Translations under genes and position numbers: made by a program
Assembly (NCBI GenBank): GCA_963281255.1
Contig: OY725493.1
Location: forward strand, 4,309,857 to 4,373,856
Direction of reading: 5' to 3'
From: Aphrocallistes beatrix
Taxonomy: Eukaryota; Porifera; Hexactinellida; Sceptrulophora; Aphrocallistidae
Length of the DNA: 64,000 nt
Notes under the pieces: model-generated
What the model was told of the DNA's origin: nothing
What the model saw: only the letters and a program-made list of their open reading frames with translations
Database searches by the model: none
Shown: piece after piece, positions 53,850 to 63,795 of the stretch
Layout: each line of letters opens with the position of its first letter
Numbering within the stretch: position 1 is the stretch's first letter

Positions 53850-55368
53850 TTAAGGTGATCCCTCATTTTATTTTGGCCCAATGAATCGCAGTAGGGTAAT
53901 CTCCAAGAGCTAAAGTCAAGCAAACTGCCGCTACGAATAGACCACAATCTTGAATTACTTGTTGACATTGGATCTGTTCAACTTGTATCGGAAGATTTTC
54001 AGGTTAACTCACTTGACTTAAAATGGTGTCTTGCATTCCTCGACCGTGTGGGAATTGGTTGAAAAATCAGGACTGCAGATAACTCTATAAAAAATGTAAA
54101 TTACACAGTTATAACTGGCATCGATATATCTAATCTCATTGATTGCAAATTTGCAGCATACCATAGTCAATCGGGATCGGGCTCGGGCAGGGTTCGGGCT
54201 TGTGAAAATTAGTTCGGGCCAGGAAAGGCCGAAAATCCAGCACACCCTCGCCTGTTACCTTGGAGAAGAGATGTAAAAAAATTTGCAGATGGTCACGTAT
54301 ATTTGCTTCTGTGATACGTGGCATTGATATTTTGAATTCTGGTTTCTAGCAAAATAAATTCAAAAATTGTTTCAACTAATCAAACTAAAATTGGTATACA
54401 AATACACTTCAGTAATTGAATTAAATGAGGATAAAGAAAATAAACAATTCTTGAATAATGAAGCATGAAGAATGCAAGTAAATATACATTTTTTAATAAG
54501 CCTATTGATCATGATCTATATACCTAAGGATCATGATCTACGTTCTTTTTGTTACCTCTATCAGCCGTAATGATGCAAAATGTTTAAGAATGGTATCATG
54601 AACAATTAAATCATCCAAAATTCACGATATTGTGAGAAAACTAAAATCACATTTCTATACATGGGGGGTAGATCACGATAGTCTGAAGATGTACACATAT
54701 TTTAATTTGAACATTCAACAGAATTCACTTAAACAACATATATAATGATAAGGAATTGCATCCCAAAGAGACAATTTCAATTATTCAATCAATAGTAATT
54801 GTTTATATAGGTCCATCAGTTGGTGGCTAACTTATAAAGAAGACTTTAATGGGTTAATTAATTCGGACCAAATTAGTGGATTTTATGAAATCATCTCCCC
54901 CCAGTAAGCAATATATAAATATGAAGAACGAATCAGTATAATAGTACCTAGCTCACAACAATGCAATCATGTCGGGCCTGCCCCCCCCCAGACTTAATTT
55001 TTATCCTACCAACTGTAGAGCATATAGTCTAAAGACTCCTAGAATAACTTTCTGTATGAATATTCCACCAATCAGAATACGTCTGTTTCCAAAGAAATGG
55101 ATACATATGTATATATTTGTATATATATATGCCGTATATCAATGCTTCACTCTCTTTCCTTACAGAAGTTGTCATTCATTAAAATTTAATGGAAACTGTT
55201 CCTGGAAAATGTTGACATACCACAAAACAGTAAATGATATCTAACCAGTCAATTATACATATATTTGCTAAAAATGTATTTAAGCCAATGCTTAGAACGT
55301 TTAAATTACGTAACATAAATCCAAGTACAGTTTTCATGTTATTCAATAGCATATGGTTAACTTGAAAG
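53850..55368. other. intergenic, no supported gene
   Basis: AT-rich. A short GC-rich patch at 54165-54225 has three CGGGCTTG/CGGGCTCG-type words, perhaps a transposon end. A C-rich run lies at 54980. Nothing else recognised before the TATA box at 55369. Confidence 0.4.
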
Positions 55369-55376
55369 TATAAAAT
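55369..55376 (+). promoter_or_regulatory. TATA box of orphan membrane gene 4
   Basis: TATAAAAT, 47-54 bp before the ATG at 55423. Confidence 0.6.
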
Positions 55377-55422
55377 AGTCGGTTACACTGATAGGCAGAC
55401 TAAACTCTAATAAAACATCAAC

Positions 55423-56577
55423 ATGTCAGTGCGTATACTCCTTTTAGTTGAATATATCATGGTGATACCAGTTATCTCAGGCCTCCTGCTGTTATCTTTA
55501 TTCTGGGATTTCCACTTAGTCAAAGAGATTGGGCGTTGCTTCAAGTCATATCGTGGGAATGTTGAAAAAGCGAAATCGAATCCTTTGGATAACTACGAAA
55601 CTATTGCACATTGTTACAAGACTGAGATGATCAAGTACGTCTTTTTGCTACTAATAAACATCACTGAATTCGTTTCCATGCCCATATACGGACTGGGAGC
55701 TGCACTAACTACCATCCCCAATATAGACAACTATGATTTGTCCTCCAATCAAGTATCAATTCATAACTGCACCAGCCAGCTGATACAAGCTAAAAGTTTC
55801 GAGCTGCAGTTAATTCTGAATCCAATCAATTCTATAATAGTTTCCATTGGACAAATTGGATTTATGTACTCGATCGTATTCGGAATTTGTTTAATGAAGT
55901 TTCTTCATAAAACTTTCCACGATATCAACTCGAATCCATTTCCATACATCATGCGTCTGCTCTCTGCCACAGGTCTGGTAGCAGTTCTTCTGATCATCTC
56001 GGGGGCAATACCCCAGTTAATGATCCTCCATAAACTCCTCAAGCCGACGGTGCAAATAATCCTCTCATGCATTTGGTTCCAACACACCCGAATATTCTAT
56101 AAGACGCTGAAATGGAGGGTAGTGGAGTTTAAGGTGAGAGGTTGCAGTAAGCGATTGCTCAGAAGATCTGTGGTAAGTTGCAATCAGTTTGCTGTTATCA
56201 TGACTTGCATTGGAATCGCAGGTGCTTGCTTACCTCTACTTGCAGAAATTCTAGAGCAATGTTTCTTTCTGGGTGTTACTGCCTTGTACTACGGCCCTTG
56301 TCTATTCAATCACCTCTACGGCAGTCCTTACTACCAGCCGCTGATAGCCACACCCCAACAATTCAAAGCGTTTCAACTCAGCACCGAATACGAGACCTAT
56401 CTAAATAGCTTTCTACTAATAACAGCTTGTCTAGCGATCGCGTCGCAGTATGTTCTGGCTACTGTCATGTTTCTCGCGGGAATTGTTGGACATAAGTTGG
56501 GATATAGATTTGGATGTGTCCGTACTAGTTTTACACCCAATCTCACTAGTCACCTCCTTGAAAGACAGCAAGCATAG
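55423..56577 (+). CDS. orphan seven-TM protein, member 4
   Basis: A 384-residue single-exon protein, clearly related to members 1 and 2 along its length. Segments lie near residues 8-30, 68-95, 135-160, 172-195, 197-215, 250-275 and 335-362. Shared motifs: F-W-D-F-H-L-V-K after segment 1, K-T-E-M-I-K-Y-V-F-L-L-L-I-N-I-T-E-F in segment 2, I-C-L-M-K-F-L after 3, G-A-I-P-Q-L-M-I between 4 and 5, V-E-F-K-V-R-G after 5, Y-Y-G-P-C-L-F-N-H-L-Y and Y-Q-P-L in the third outer loop, and G-C-V-R-T-S-F-T-P near the tail. An N-C-T glycosylation site is in the second loop. It faces member 5 tail to tail, 1.26 kb away. Confidence 0.82.
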   Translation: MSVRILLLVEYIMVIPVISGLLLLSLFWDFHLVKEIGRCFKSYRGNVEKAKSNPLDNYETIAHCYKTEMIKYVFLLLINITEFVSMPIYGLGAALTTIPNIDNYDLSSNQVSIHNCTSQLIQAKSFELQLILNPINSIIVSIGQIGFMYSIVFGICLMKFLHKTFHDINSNPFPYIMRLLSATGLVAVLLIISGAIPQLMILHKLLKPTVQIILSCIWFQHTRIFYKTLKWRVVEFKVRGCSKRLLRRSVVSCNQFAVIMTCIGIAGACLPLLAEILEQCFFLGVTALYYGPCLFNHLYGSPYYQPLIATPQQFKAFQLSTEYETYLNSFLLITACLAIASQYVLATVMFLAGIVGHKLGYRFGCVRTSFTPNLTSHLLERQQA

Positions 56578-56732
56578 TGACAATACATTTAATTTCTACG
56601 AGTTGTTAAGAACTAATACCTTTTGCTGAGTTAATACATTTTCACCCTGCCATATAATATAATTGTAAATTTAATGTGATTTGATAAGCAATTCATTACT
56701 TTCTATTAGTTAATAATAATTTATACAAAAAT

Positions 56733-56790
56733 GAATCCCTCGCCGTTCGCGAAGGTTACTTGAAAATTGAGCATCAAGATTAACAATGGG
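56733..56790 (+). repeat. fragment of the CAGGTATCCCTCGCC element
   Basis: AATCCCTCGCCGTTCGCGAA followed by GGTTAC and a later GGGGTTACGTTTCTAGATT, matching the left half of the element at 35191-35569. The end is missing. Confidence 0.6.
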
Positions 56791-56799
56791 GTTACGTTT

Positions 56800-57840
56800 C
56801 TAGATTTTAAGACTCACTTGCATTTTGTACTATTACTAGCACACTATTGATCATAATGATTGAATTTAAAATGAAAATAAAATGAGTATAGCTGGCTCAG
56901 TTTGCTGGTTGAGGACTATATCAATAAAGCTTTTCCATATTCCACGAATTTCTGCAGTGATACTCACCTGCAGGTCGCCTGTAGAATATATGAAAACTGG
57001 GGGTGGCTCATATTTCCTGTTATGGTTGATCAGTTCTCTAAATGGAAGGTGTCCTGTGCAAAGTATGACTTGAACATTGACAAGTACAAGTATGTATTTG
57101 CAATTTATTTAGGTTTATAAACTCTATTTTATTCGTTATTTATGCATTCAATTACTCAGCTTTCAACTCAATTCTTCATTTTTTAAATATAAACCCATCA
57201 CCCTAATATAAGTTGTCACTATCCATCATTACTATATACGATAGTAATTAATAACACAATTTGATAATGTCATACCAAACAATAATTATTCGAGTTGAAA
57301 GATTCGAATCTGGCAAATTTTTCATGTGTAATGAATTTGAAATCAACTATAAAGTATCTCTATGATTTGAGTACAAACTCTATCGAAAATTTACCCGTTT
57401 TAATAGTACATTTACTATATGGAATATTTTATACTAGTTACTCTCAGTAGCAGTTCCACTGACTGGAAGACAATCAAGCTATGTGCAGTTATCCACAGTA
57501 AATATAGAAGCAAGCAAAAGTATGAAACAAGGTAAAAGTTGGCCTTAGGGCTTAGGGCCCCAAACATTTTTGGCCAATTAAGAAGGTTCCAGGAACCAGA
57601 TTAAAATCAGTAACAAATCATTTAATTAATTAAAACCCATCAATGACCTGGGGTCTATTCTATTTATAGCTTGGACCCCACATTTCTATGGCTTCCTCGC
57701 CCAAAATGACTTAGCCGGAAATGAGCAAGCAAAAGTAATTATAAATGAGGAGATAATTATTAAGCAACTACATAATATCATGCACCATAGATTATATATA
57801 TATACGCAATGCACTAATTTGTAGATAGATACTAGAGTAT
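56800..57840. other. intergenic between convergent membrane genes
   Basis: Holds both 3' ends. Short open frames at 56882-57120 have no family resemblance. Nothing else recognised. Confidence 0.4.
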
Positions 57841-59001
57841 TTAGATTCTCCCATTGAGATCATAGTAGCAGTTGTTGTTATCTTCAAGAAGCTTTCTAGT
57901 GAGATCTGTATTTGGATGATGTTTGCCCTTATTCACAGAGGACTTTGCATATACAATAATAATTCTCGCAGAAACAAGGAGGTAGGGAATAACCATAACG
58001 GTCCATCCCATTGTTTCTAATACCAGTGTTATCATTATATAACCTGTGCCAAATATCTCAACATATGCCTCGTTGATTGGCGTTATTCCTTCATGAGCAT
58101 GGAAGATAATTTTGATCCAGTCATGTGGATATGTTTGAATAAAACTTATGATCGAGCAGGCTACAAAGATGGTAAAGCCTAAAAGGTGGAGAAATAGTGA
58201 GCTCCGTATGATATAAGAACCGAATTTGAAATCCCTACTTGCCCTTTTGTAATACTGGATAACATATTTGGGTTGATATTCTCGATATTTCGCATCCAAG
58301 TATCTGTTTCTTAAGCATATGCATAGCCTTTTAGTCGCACGCGTATATGCATAAACCTCGAAAAAGAAAGAGAATGCCGCTGCAATCCACTGTAGTATTA
58401 TGGAAGTACGTGGTAAACCCAGGATGAAAATAAAAGCTAAACGAATTGCAAGGCGGATGAAAATTGGACTAAACTCCCAGGTAGTTGAGGAAGATTCATA
58501 TTGATGGAGTAAGTACTCTGTTAAAATCCGCAGGAGGCATAGTATGAATAAACACCATACAATTGCGAATGAAATGATGATCTTGGTGAGAAAGGTGGCG
58601 CTCAATTGTAGGTATACAAGGTTGTAGATTCGTATTTGTGGAATGTGGATGTCAGTTACACTAAATAAATCTCTCGCTATATTTATTGATGATATGGTTG
58701 TTAGGATAAACACAAATAACCATTCTAAAAACGAAATTGCTAGCAAGAACTTAATCTTCACTAATTTCCTCAGGCTGTTTTTCTGGCTGTTCAGCCATTC
58801 TTCATATTGATATATTTTCTGTTCCCCGTTTAAACGTTTCAGATACTTTTTCTCCATAACAATTTCGTAAATGAAATAAATTGCCCAGACAAGTGATATA
58901 TTTAAGATGTATATATCAATGGATATAATAGTGAAACATACTTTATTTAAATTGGCATAAAGATTCCTAAACACATCTAATGGTTCTTGTGTTACATTCA
59001 T
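57841..59001 (-). CDS. orphan seven-TM protein, member 5 (most divergent)
   Basis: A 386-residue single-exon protein on the minus strand from a true ATG. Membrane segments lie near residues 22-48, 80-105, 135-165, 182-200, 204-222, 262-290 and 325-352. Segment order, loop sizes and loop charge match the other members: basic loop 1, glycosylatable sites only on predicted outer parts (N-V-T at the N-terminus), L-C-L-L-R-I-L after segment 3, and a long basic loop after segment 5. Overall identity is low, so membership rests on architecture and the L-C-L-L-R motif. A TATA-like TATATAG (complement of 59058-59066) lies about 60 bp before the start. Function unknown. Confidence 0.72.
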   Translation of the reverse strand: MNVTQEPLDVFRNLYANLNKVCFTIISIDIYILNISLVWAIYFIYEIVMEKKYLKRLNGEQKIYQYEEWLNSQKNSLRKLVKIKFLLAISFLEWLFVFILTTISSINIARDLFSVTDIHIPQIRIYNLVYLQLSATFLTKIIISFAIVWCLFILCLLRILTEYLLHQYESSSTTWEFSPIFIRLAIRLAFIFILGLPRTSIILQWIAAAFSFFFEVYAYTRATKRLCICLRNRYLDAKYREYQPKYVIQYYKRASRDFKFGSYIIRSSLFLHLLGFTIFVACSIISFIQTYPHDWIKIIFHAHEGITPINEAYVEIFGTGYIMITLVLETMGWTVMVIPYLLVSARIIIVYAKSSVNKGKHHPNTDLTRKLLEDNNNCYYDLNGRI

Positions 59002-59057
59002 TGATATCTGATGGGAGATTTTTATAATATTTGTAAATCAAACAAGTTTGATTTCCA

Positions 59058-59066
59058 TCTATATAC
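59058..59066 (-). promoter_or_regulatory. TATA-like site of orphan membrane gene 5
   Basis: GTATATAG on the minus strand, 57-65 bp upstream of the ATG, at the distance seen in the other members. A second AT-rich word (TATAAAAA) lies only about 20 bp from the ATG and is less likely. Confidence 0.4.
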
Positions 59067-59722
59067 TCGAGCTGATAGTATGATGAATCAGGGGGAAATC
59101 TGGTTCTTTATAATATATTAAGTAGACTATGAAGAAGAAAAAATACTGACTAATATTTCAAGAAATTACACAAATGGGGAATATCTGGAAAATCAATAAA
59201 ATGATTTATTCATATGTAATAGTATAGTAGAGTATACGAGTATATACCGTGTGATGTGACCATGCATTAATTTATATTACGTATAACCATGAGATGGTTT
59301 CAAGTTTGCAACTTCTTATAGGATCATATTAGACTAATTTATCTTATTTTTAAACAATTTTAAAGATATTTATCATTATTATTTATCCGTCCTACACATT
59401 GCATTAAACCAAACCAAATTTTAAAATTTGTTATTATTTAATTTGAATTAAATTTTGTACTCTATATCAGTGGCGTAGTTAGGGGGGGCGGACCGTCCCG
59501 GGCGGCGCTTAATAGGGGGCGGCACTTGACCTTGTGTTTCATAAAATATATATTGGTAAACTCAGAATTTTTCCAAGGTATTTTGAATTTGAACATGCTT
59601 TTTTCCAGCTAATACGAGTATGAATAATATTTTAAATTAATTTCAAATATGAAATTCTAATGGTTTTGTCTATTCACAATTAAAAATACAAATGGGAAAA
59701 AAATACACCACAAATTAAGTTA
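59067..59722. other. intergenic with a CAGTGGCGTAG-type transposon end
   Basis: AT-rich. At 59469 the words CAGTGGCGTAGTTAGGGGGG start what looks like one end of a DNA transposon; similar words lie near 47211 and 48957. No matching right end found. Confidence 0.4.
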
Positions 59723-59810
59723 ACAAGCACGCTTCGCTTGCTTGCGCTGCGCGGCTTGCGGACACTGCGTGTCCGCAGAGTCGCCCTGCGGGCGCCTGGA
59801 TTTACTCAAT
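59723..59810 (+). repeat. multi-hairpin repeat, copy H
   Basis: CAAGCACGCTTCGCTTGC, then stems TGCGGACACTGCGTGTCCGCA (imperfect palindrome) and CGCCCTGCGGGCG. Both stems differ from copy B at the loop yet keep pairing. Confidence 0.7.
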
Positions 59811-59819
59811 CTAACATAT

Positions 59820-60180
59820 TTTGGGAATTATTTTCCTTTATATAAATATTGTAAACAAAAGTCAACGAATAATTTCCATATGGATCCGAAAATATAATAT
59901 TCTAAATCTACAGCACTAAAAAACCCATGTCAACCGTTGGAAGCTAGTTTCTAGCCTATTTTTGTAATTTGTTTACCTTATGTATCTATTATAAACAAAT
60001 TGATCATCAAATTTACTCGAAAACATTATATTCGAAATCTACACCCCTAAAAACCCCATGTCAACCGTTGGAAGCTAGTCTCTAGTATTATTTTCAAAAT
60101 TCATCAAATGGTGTGAAAATATGTATATAAAGGTGTGAAAATATGCACATAATCTTTTTGCAGGACACTAATTTGTTTGC
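59820..60180. repeat. tandem repeat with a period of about 130 bp
   Basis: About 2.5 units, each with CCATGTCAACCGTTGGAAGC near the end of one unit and AATCTACACCCCTAAAAACC before the next. Two consecutive AACCGTTGGAAGCTAGT words lie at about 59930 and 60061. Single units occur at 43900-44150 and, reversed, 3820-4140. Confidence 0.7.
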
Positions 60181-61987
60181 AAAGTAGAGATTTTAAATAT
60201 CAAATTTGGTATATCGCAACAATTTTTGTAGAACTTTTAAGGGCGATCTTGGTGTATTACACCACGAGTTTTGGGAGTTACACCACGATTCATTTTTTCG
60301 GTGGTTAACACCACGGTTAAGCTGAGTTACACGAAGATCTCTAACTTTTTTTTCACTTACTACTTACTACCTTTTTTAATTTTGAGAAAAAAAGGGTATT
60401 ATGTAAATTTTCCGGAAGATGGGCAAAAATAAGTAGCAAGTAAATTCCCGGGATTCTTTAAGAAACTGGACAAGTTAACAACCCTAACCAAATGGCGGTC
60501 ATAAAATAGGTAGCAATTTAAAAAAGTAATGAGTAAGTAAACTAAAACTAAAATGGAGGAAAACATAATGTAGTAGCATGTAAATAGTTGACAGGAAAAA
60601 ATCCGTACGATTTTTAGCCAGTTCTGGAATCCCCGTACAGCATACGATCCACTCAGCATTTATCTGTAGACAATGTTTGACCGAATTAGTCGCCCTTAAA
60701 TTGGATCTTCGACTTTATAAGATCAATTGTGTCCCCCTCCCCTCCCTAATACATAATTATTCATCAATCTTTATTAATGAAACATTCTTGACATCACCAA
60801 TTCTATCTGTAAGAATTTAATCTCTTCCATCGCGTAACCACAGCTTACTAATTAGGCTATTCCAGGATTCTATCATATATTTATAGTCAGAAGACGATAT
60901 ATTTAAATTGTTCAACTCAATCCAACTAATTAATAAAATGGCGACTAATTACTAATTGGGTCGTCATATTACGATTAGATGTGTTGAGTCGAATGACATA
61001 ATCATTGGACCCTATGACACAATGGCACATCTCGATGTTAGGGCAGAGATTGGACACAACTCATTGAAAAGAACGAAACTATTCTCCGAAAAGTTCTCCA
61101 AATCCGAGAAGACTTCCACAACAAGGAGTCAGTACGTAAAGATTGATTCAGAACTTAGAGAAAGTTCAAGAACACCTGAAACAATGAGTTTGAAATTCAA
61201 TTTGAATTACAATCCACCAACAGGCTAGCCAGGCCTAATAACAAGAAATGCAGGGACTAGCCACTCCCACCAAAATCCCTTTCTCTCCTCCCATTCTCCC
61301 ACTCTTGACAGATTGGTAGCGTTGATTGAAGAGTTTGGAGATGTGTCAGAGTAAATTATTTGTTAAATAAAAAAATTTACATCGCGGGTATGGATAACAG
61401 TCGTGTTCAAATGTTTTCATTCCAAGCAAAATGAATAACTAAGTTTGGAAATGTGCTTAATTTTATTAAACATATGCTTTTATCCATTAATATAGACTCA
61501 TTTGCGTATACAGTAGAACCTGCATAAGCCAACTCTCATATTTTTCAGGGCCCCCCTGAGGGGTAGCCATATGCAACCCTACACACTACATACAAGTAGT
61601 ACAGATATATTAGAGCCTGGATGCCGGCTTATAGAGTCAGTTACTTATTACCGGTGATCTGGGATTAACGGTTGGATTACGGATTAACGAGGTTCCAGAT
61701 TATTGATCTTTATATACAAATCCGTGAATAGAAATTATTAAAGTTGGTTTAGCCAAAATTGGGAATTTATACAGTGGTCGAATTAAGATGGATCCATACC
61801 ATAGGTGCTCGCAGCTCCTGTTTGAAATGTTTCCGTCGCCACTCCGGGTTTACATCCGTCAAAATTTCCTAATTATTATTACTGCACCCAAGTTTAAAAG
61901 TTAAATTGATTAATCCCAGCATATAATGACTCAAGTTCCTGAGTTGGCTGTGATATCCCTTGGATGTGACTAATTAATTTTGTTTAC
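60181..61987. other. intergenic; one weak open frame
   Basis: A hydrophilic open frame at 60956-61228 lacks an ATG at its beginning and resembles nothing I know; it may be an exon or chance. A CAGTAGAACCTGCATAAGCC word at 61511 resembles a Tigger-like end without a clear partner. Confidence 0.35.
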
Positions 61988-62227
61988 ATGTCTTATTTAG
62001 AAGTTGTTTTAGTTATTTTATTTCTGAATATGGGGAACCAAGTGAGCGAGTTCGAATTGGAAGCAGGAGATGTAATCTATCGTACTACGAAGATAATTGA
62101 GTTAGCTAATCACTACGGAGTGTACGTAGGGAATGGAAGAGTTATCCATTTTTCGCTAGAATTGGGGATGCATGAATGTAGTTTTCAGGAGTTTGCCAGT
62201 ACCTATCAAGTATCAAGGAAGAGGTGA
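61988..62227 (+). CDS. LRAT-domain-like protein, first exon or truncated
   Basis: The frame starts at an ATG with a hydrophobic stretch, or at the second Met (M-G-N-Q). It contains the first half of an LRAT/PLAAT (NlpC/P60-like) fold: E-L-E-A-G-D-V-I-Y-R, then N-H-Y-G-V-Y-V-G-N-G-R-V-I-H-F, with two His of the active site (H42, H54). The catalytic Cys block (N-C-E-H-F in the family) is absent. AG|GTGAGT, a strong splice donor, falls at the end of the frame (about 62223), so further exons are expected, but I cannot find the Cys exon downstream. Family members act on acyl-lipids. Could be a truncated relic. Confidence 0.5.
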   Translation: MSYLEVVLVILFLNMGNQVSEFELEAGDVIYRTTKIIELANHYGVYVGNGRVIHFSLELGMHECSFQEFASTYQVSRKR

Positions 62228-63087
62228 GTAATGTGGAATGCATTCTGAGTTATATTTGAGGACTACTTCCTCTAAGATTTTGAAAATTTTATTATTGGTG
62301 CCAAAGTATATCAGATCCTGAAGCACAAACTATGCTTCCATTCATTTAACGGTCGAAATTGGGATTTATTCATTTTATTTCAAAGCCTAAGCGATAAAAA
62401 AAGCACCGGACGGTTCCATGTTACTCGTACTAACGTAACACAACTACAATACTCACTAGCTAGCCTACTAGGTATCGATATTATTTGTAACGACATGCTT
62501 CTCACGGACAGAGATCGTCCATCGACAGATGAGGCTATTTGAGCAGATACGATATTAAACCTAAAGAGATGCATGCACATTAATTAAGATAATTGTCTAG
62601 AAGATTTTTTGTAGAGGATTCGTCTTCTGAGGTTTTAGTTTTTCTAATTGAAAGATCGTTAGAACCGTTAGGTTGTAACATCTTAACATCTGAGTGATTG
62701 AGTAACAATGGACATCATAGCGACTCCGGCCGCACTACCAGCACGCCAGCAACAATAAACCCAGGGGGAGATGAACAGTTTTATATTTCTTATTTTCGAT
62801 ATTTGGCAGCAAAATATGCATATTTATCATCCTACATATAGTTAAATACTAAAATAAAAACACTAGATATTTGTCAGATCCCCATCATCGACTCCTATAA
62901 AATATTTTATCCGTGGAGCTAAATAAAAATGACGATTCAAGACCCAGACCTATTAATAGTAGAGGGATATACAAGGTCCCGGAATTAGAACACCGATGGG
63001 CATGATTAGATTAGGCTGTGTATTTGAACACTAAAGTATTTCCATAACAATTATTATTCCTTAGTATTATTCTCGTGTTCTTATGTA
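62228..63087. other. intergenic, no feature seen
   Basis: If the LRAT-like gene is intact its later exons should be here, but none is recognisable. No repeat found. Confidence 0.4.
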
Positions 63088-63227
63088 ACAACCGCGCTTC
63101 GCTTGCTTGCGCTGTGCGGCTGGCGGACACTTTGTGTCCACCGGAGGCGCCCTTTGGGCGCCTGGGGTCACATTGATTAAATATAACGGAAATAACATCC
63201 CTAAATACATCTGTCCTACTGCTTTAT
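63088..63227 (+). repeat. multi-hairpin repeat, copy E
   Basis: Good stem region (CGCGCTTCGCTTGCTTGCGC, GGACACTTTGTGTCC, GGCGCCCTTTGGGCGCC) followed by the ATAACATC and ACATCTGTCCTACTG blocks, then truncated. Two fragments of a TTCCGGATAAGAGAGG word follow at 63238 and 63512. Confidence 0.75.
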
Positions 63228-63542
63228 CAAAATTTGAGTTCCGGATAAGAGAGGTGATTGTAAAATAGATATTCTATAAAGGAAAAGAAACTATTCCATT
63301 GCGATTGATTAATACATTTTAAGCAGTATTTACCCCTGAATATATTAGATGTCGCAATTATCTTCCAAATTCATTATCAAAGTTCGTTAAATAATATTAC
63401 ATGATAATGATTGCTGGAATTGTGGTTAATAATTGACTTGAAAATAGGACAATGCATATTGACTAAATGTCGAAAGGGCTGCCCGGTTGAGAGCGGTGCC
63501 CGGATATCGGAGGTCCGGATAAGAGAGGTTCGAGTGTATATA

Positions 63543-63730
63543 CACTCGACTCTGCTTAATAGGGTCACTGTTTAATCGGGTCAACCGCTTAATCGGGCCA
63601 CTTTTGGTAGGACCGGAATAGCTCTCACACATAGAAGCTAATACAAAATATTTTCGGTTAATAGGGTTCTCCGCTTAATCGGGGCAAAATGTCCTCTGAC
63701 CGATGTGACCCTATTAAGCGGAGTCGACTG
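63543..63730. mobile_element. 188-bp pogo/Tigger-like MITE, second copy
   Basis: Ends CACTCGACTCTGCTTAATAG and CTATTAAGCGGAGTCGACTG with TA on both sides; same inner blocks as 50098-50286. It sits immediately beside copy D of the hairpin family. Confidence 0.85.
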
Positions 63731-63735
63731 TATAT

Positions 63736-63764
63736 ATATCCTTACTATTAAAACTCGATTATTA

Positions 63765-63795
<31 letters not shown>

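Noticed and set aside
60956-61228. 90-codon hydrophilic open frame
   Set aside because: Starts without ATG; the ATG just upstream gives only five codons. Could be an exon but cannot be supported.
18082-63227. Calling the multi-hairpin family a tRNA-derived SINE
   Set aside because: No A and B boxes at the right spacing and no poly-A or simple tail at the GC-rich end.
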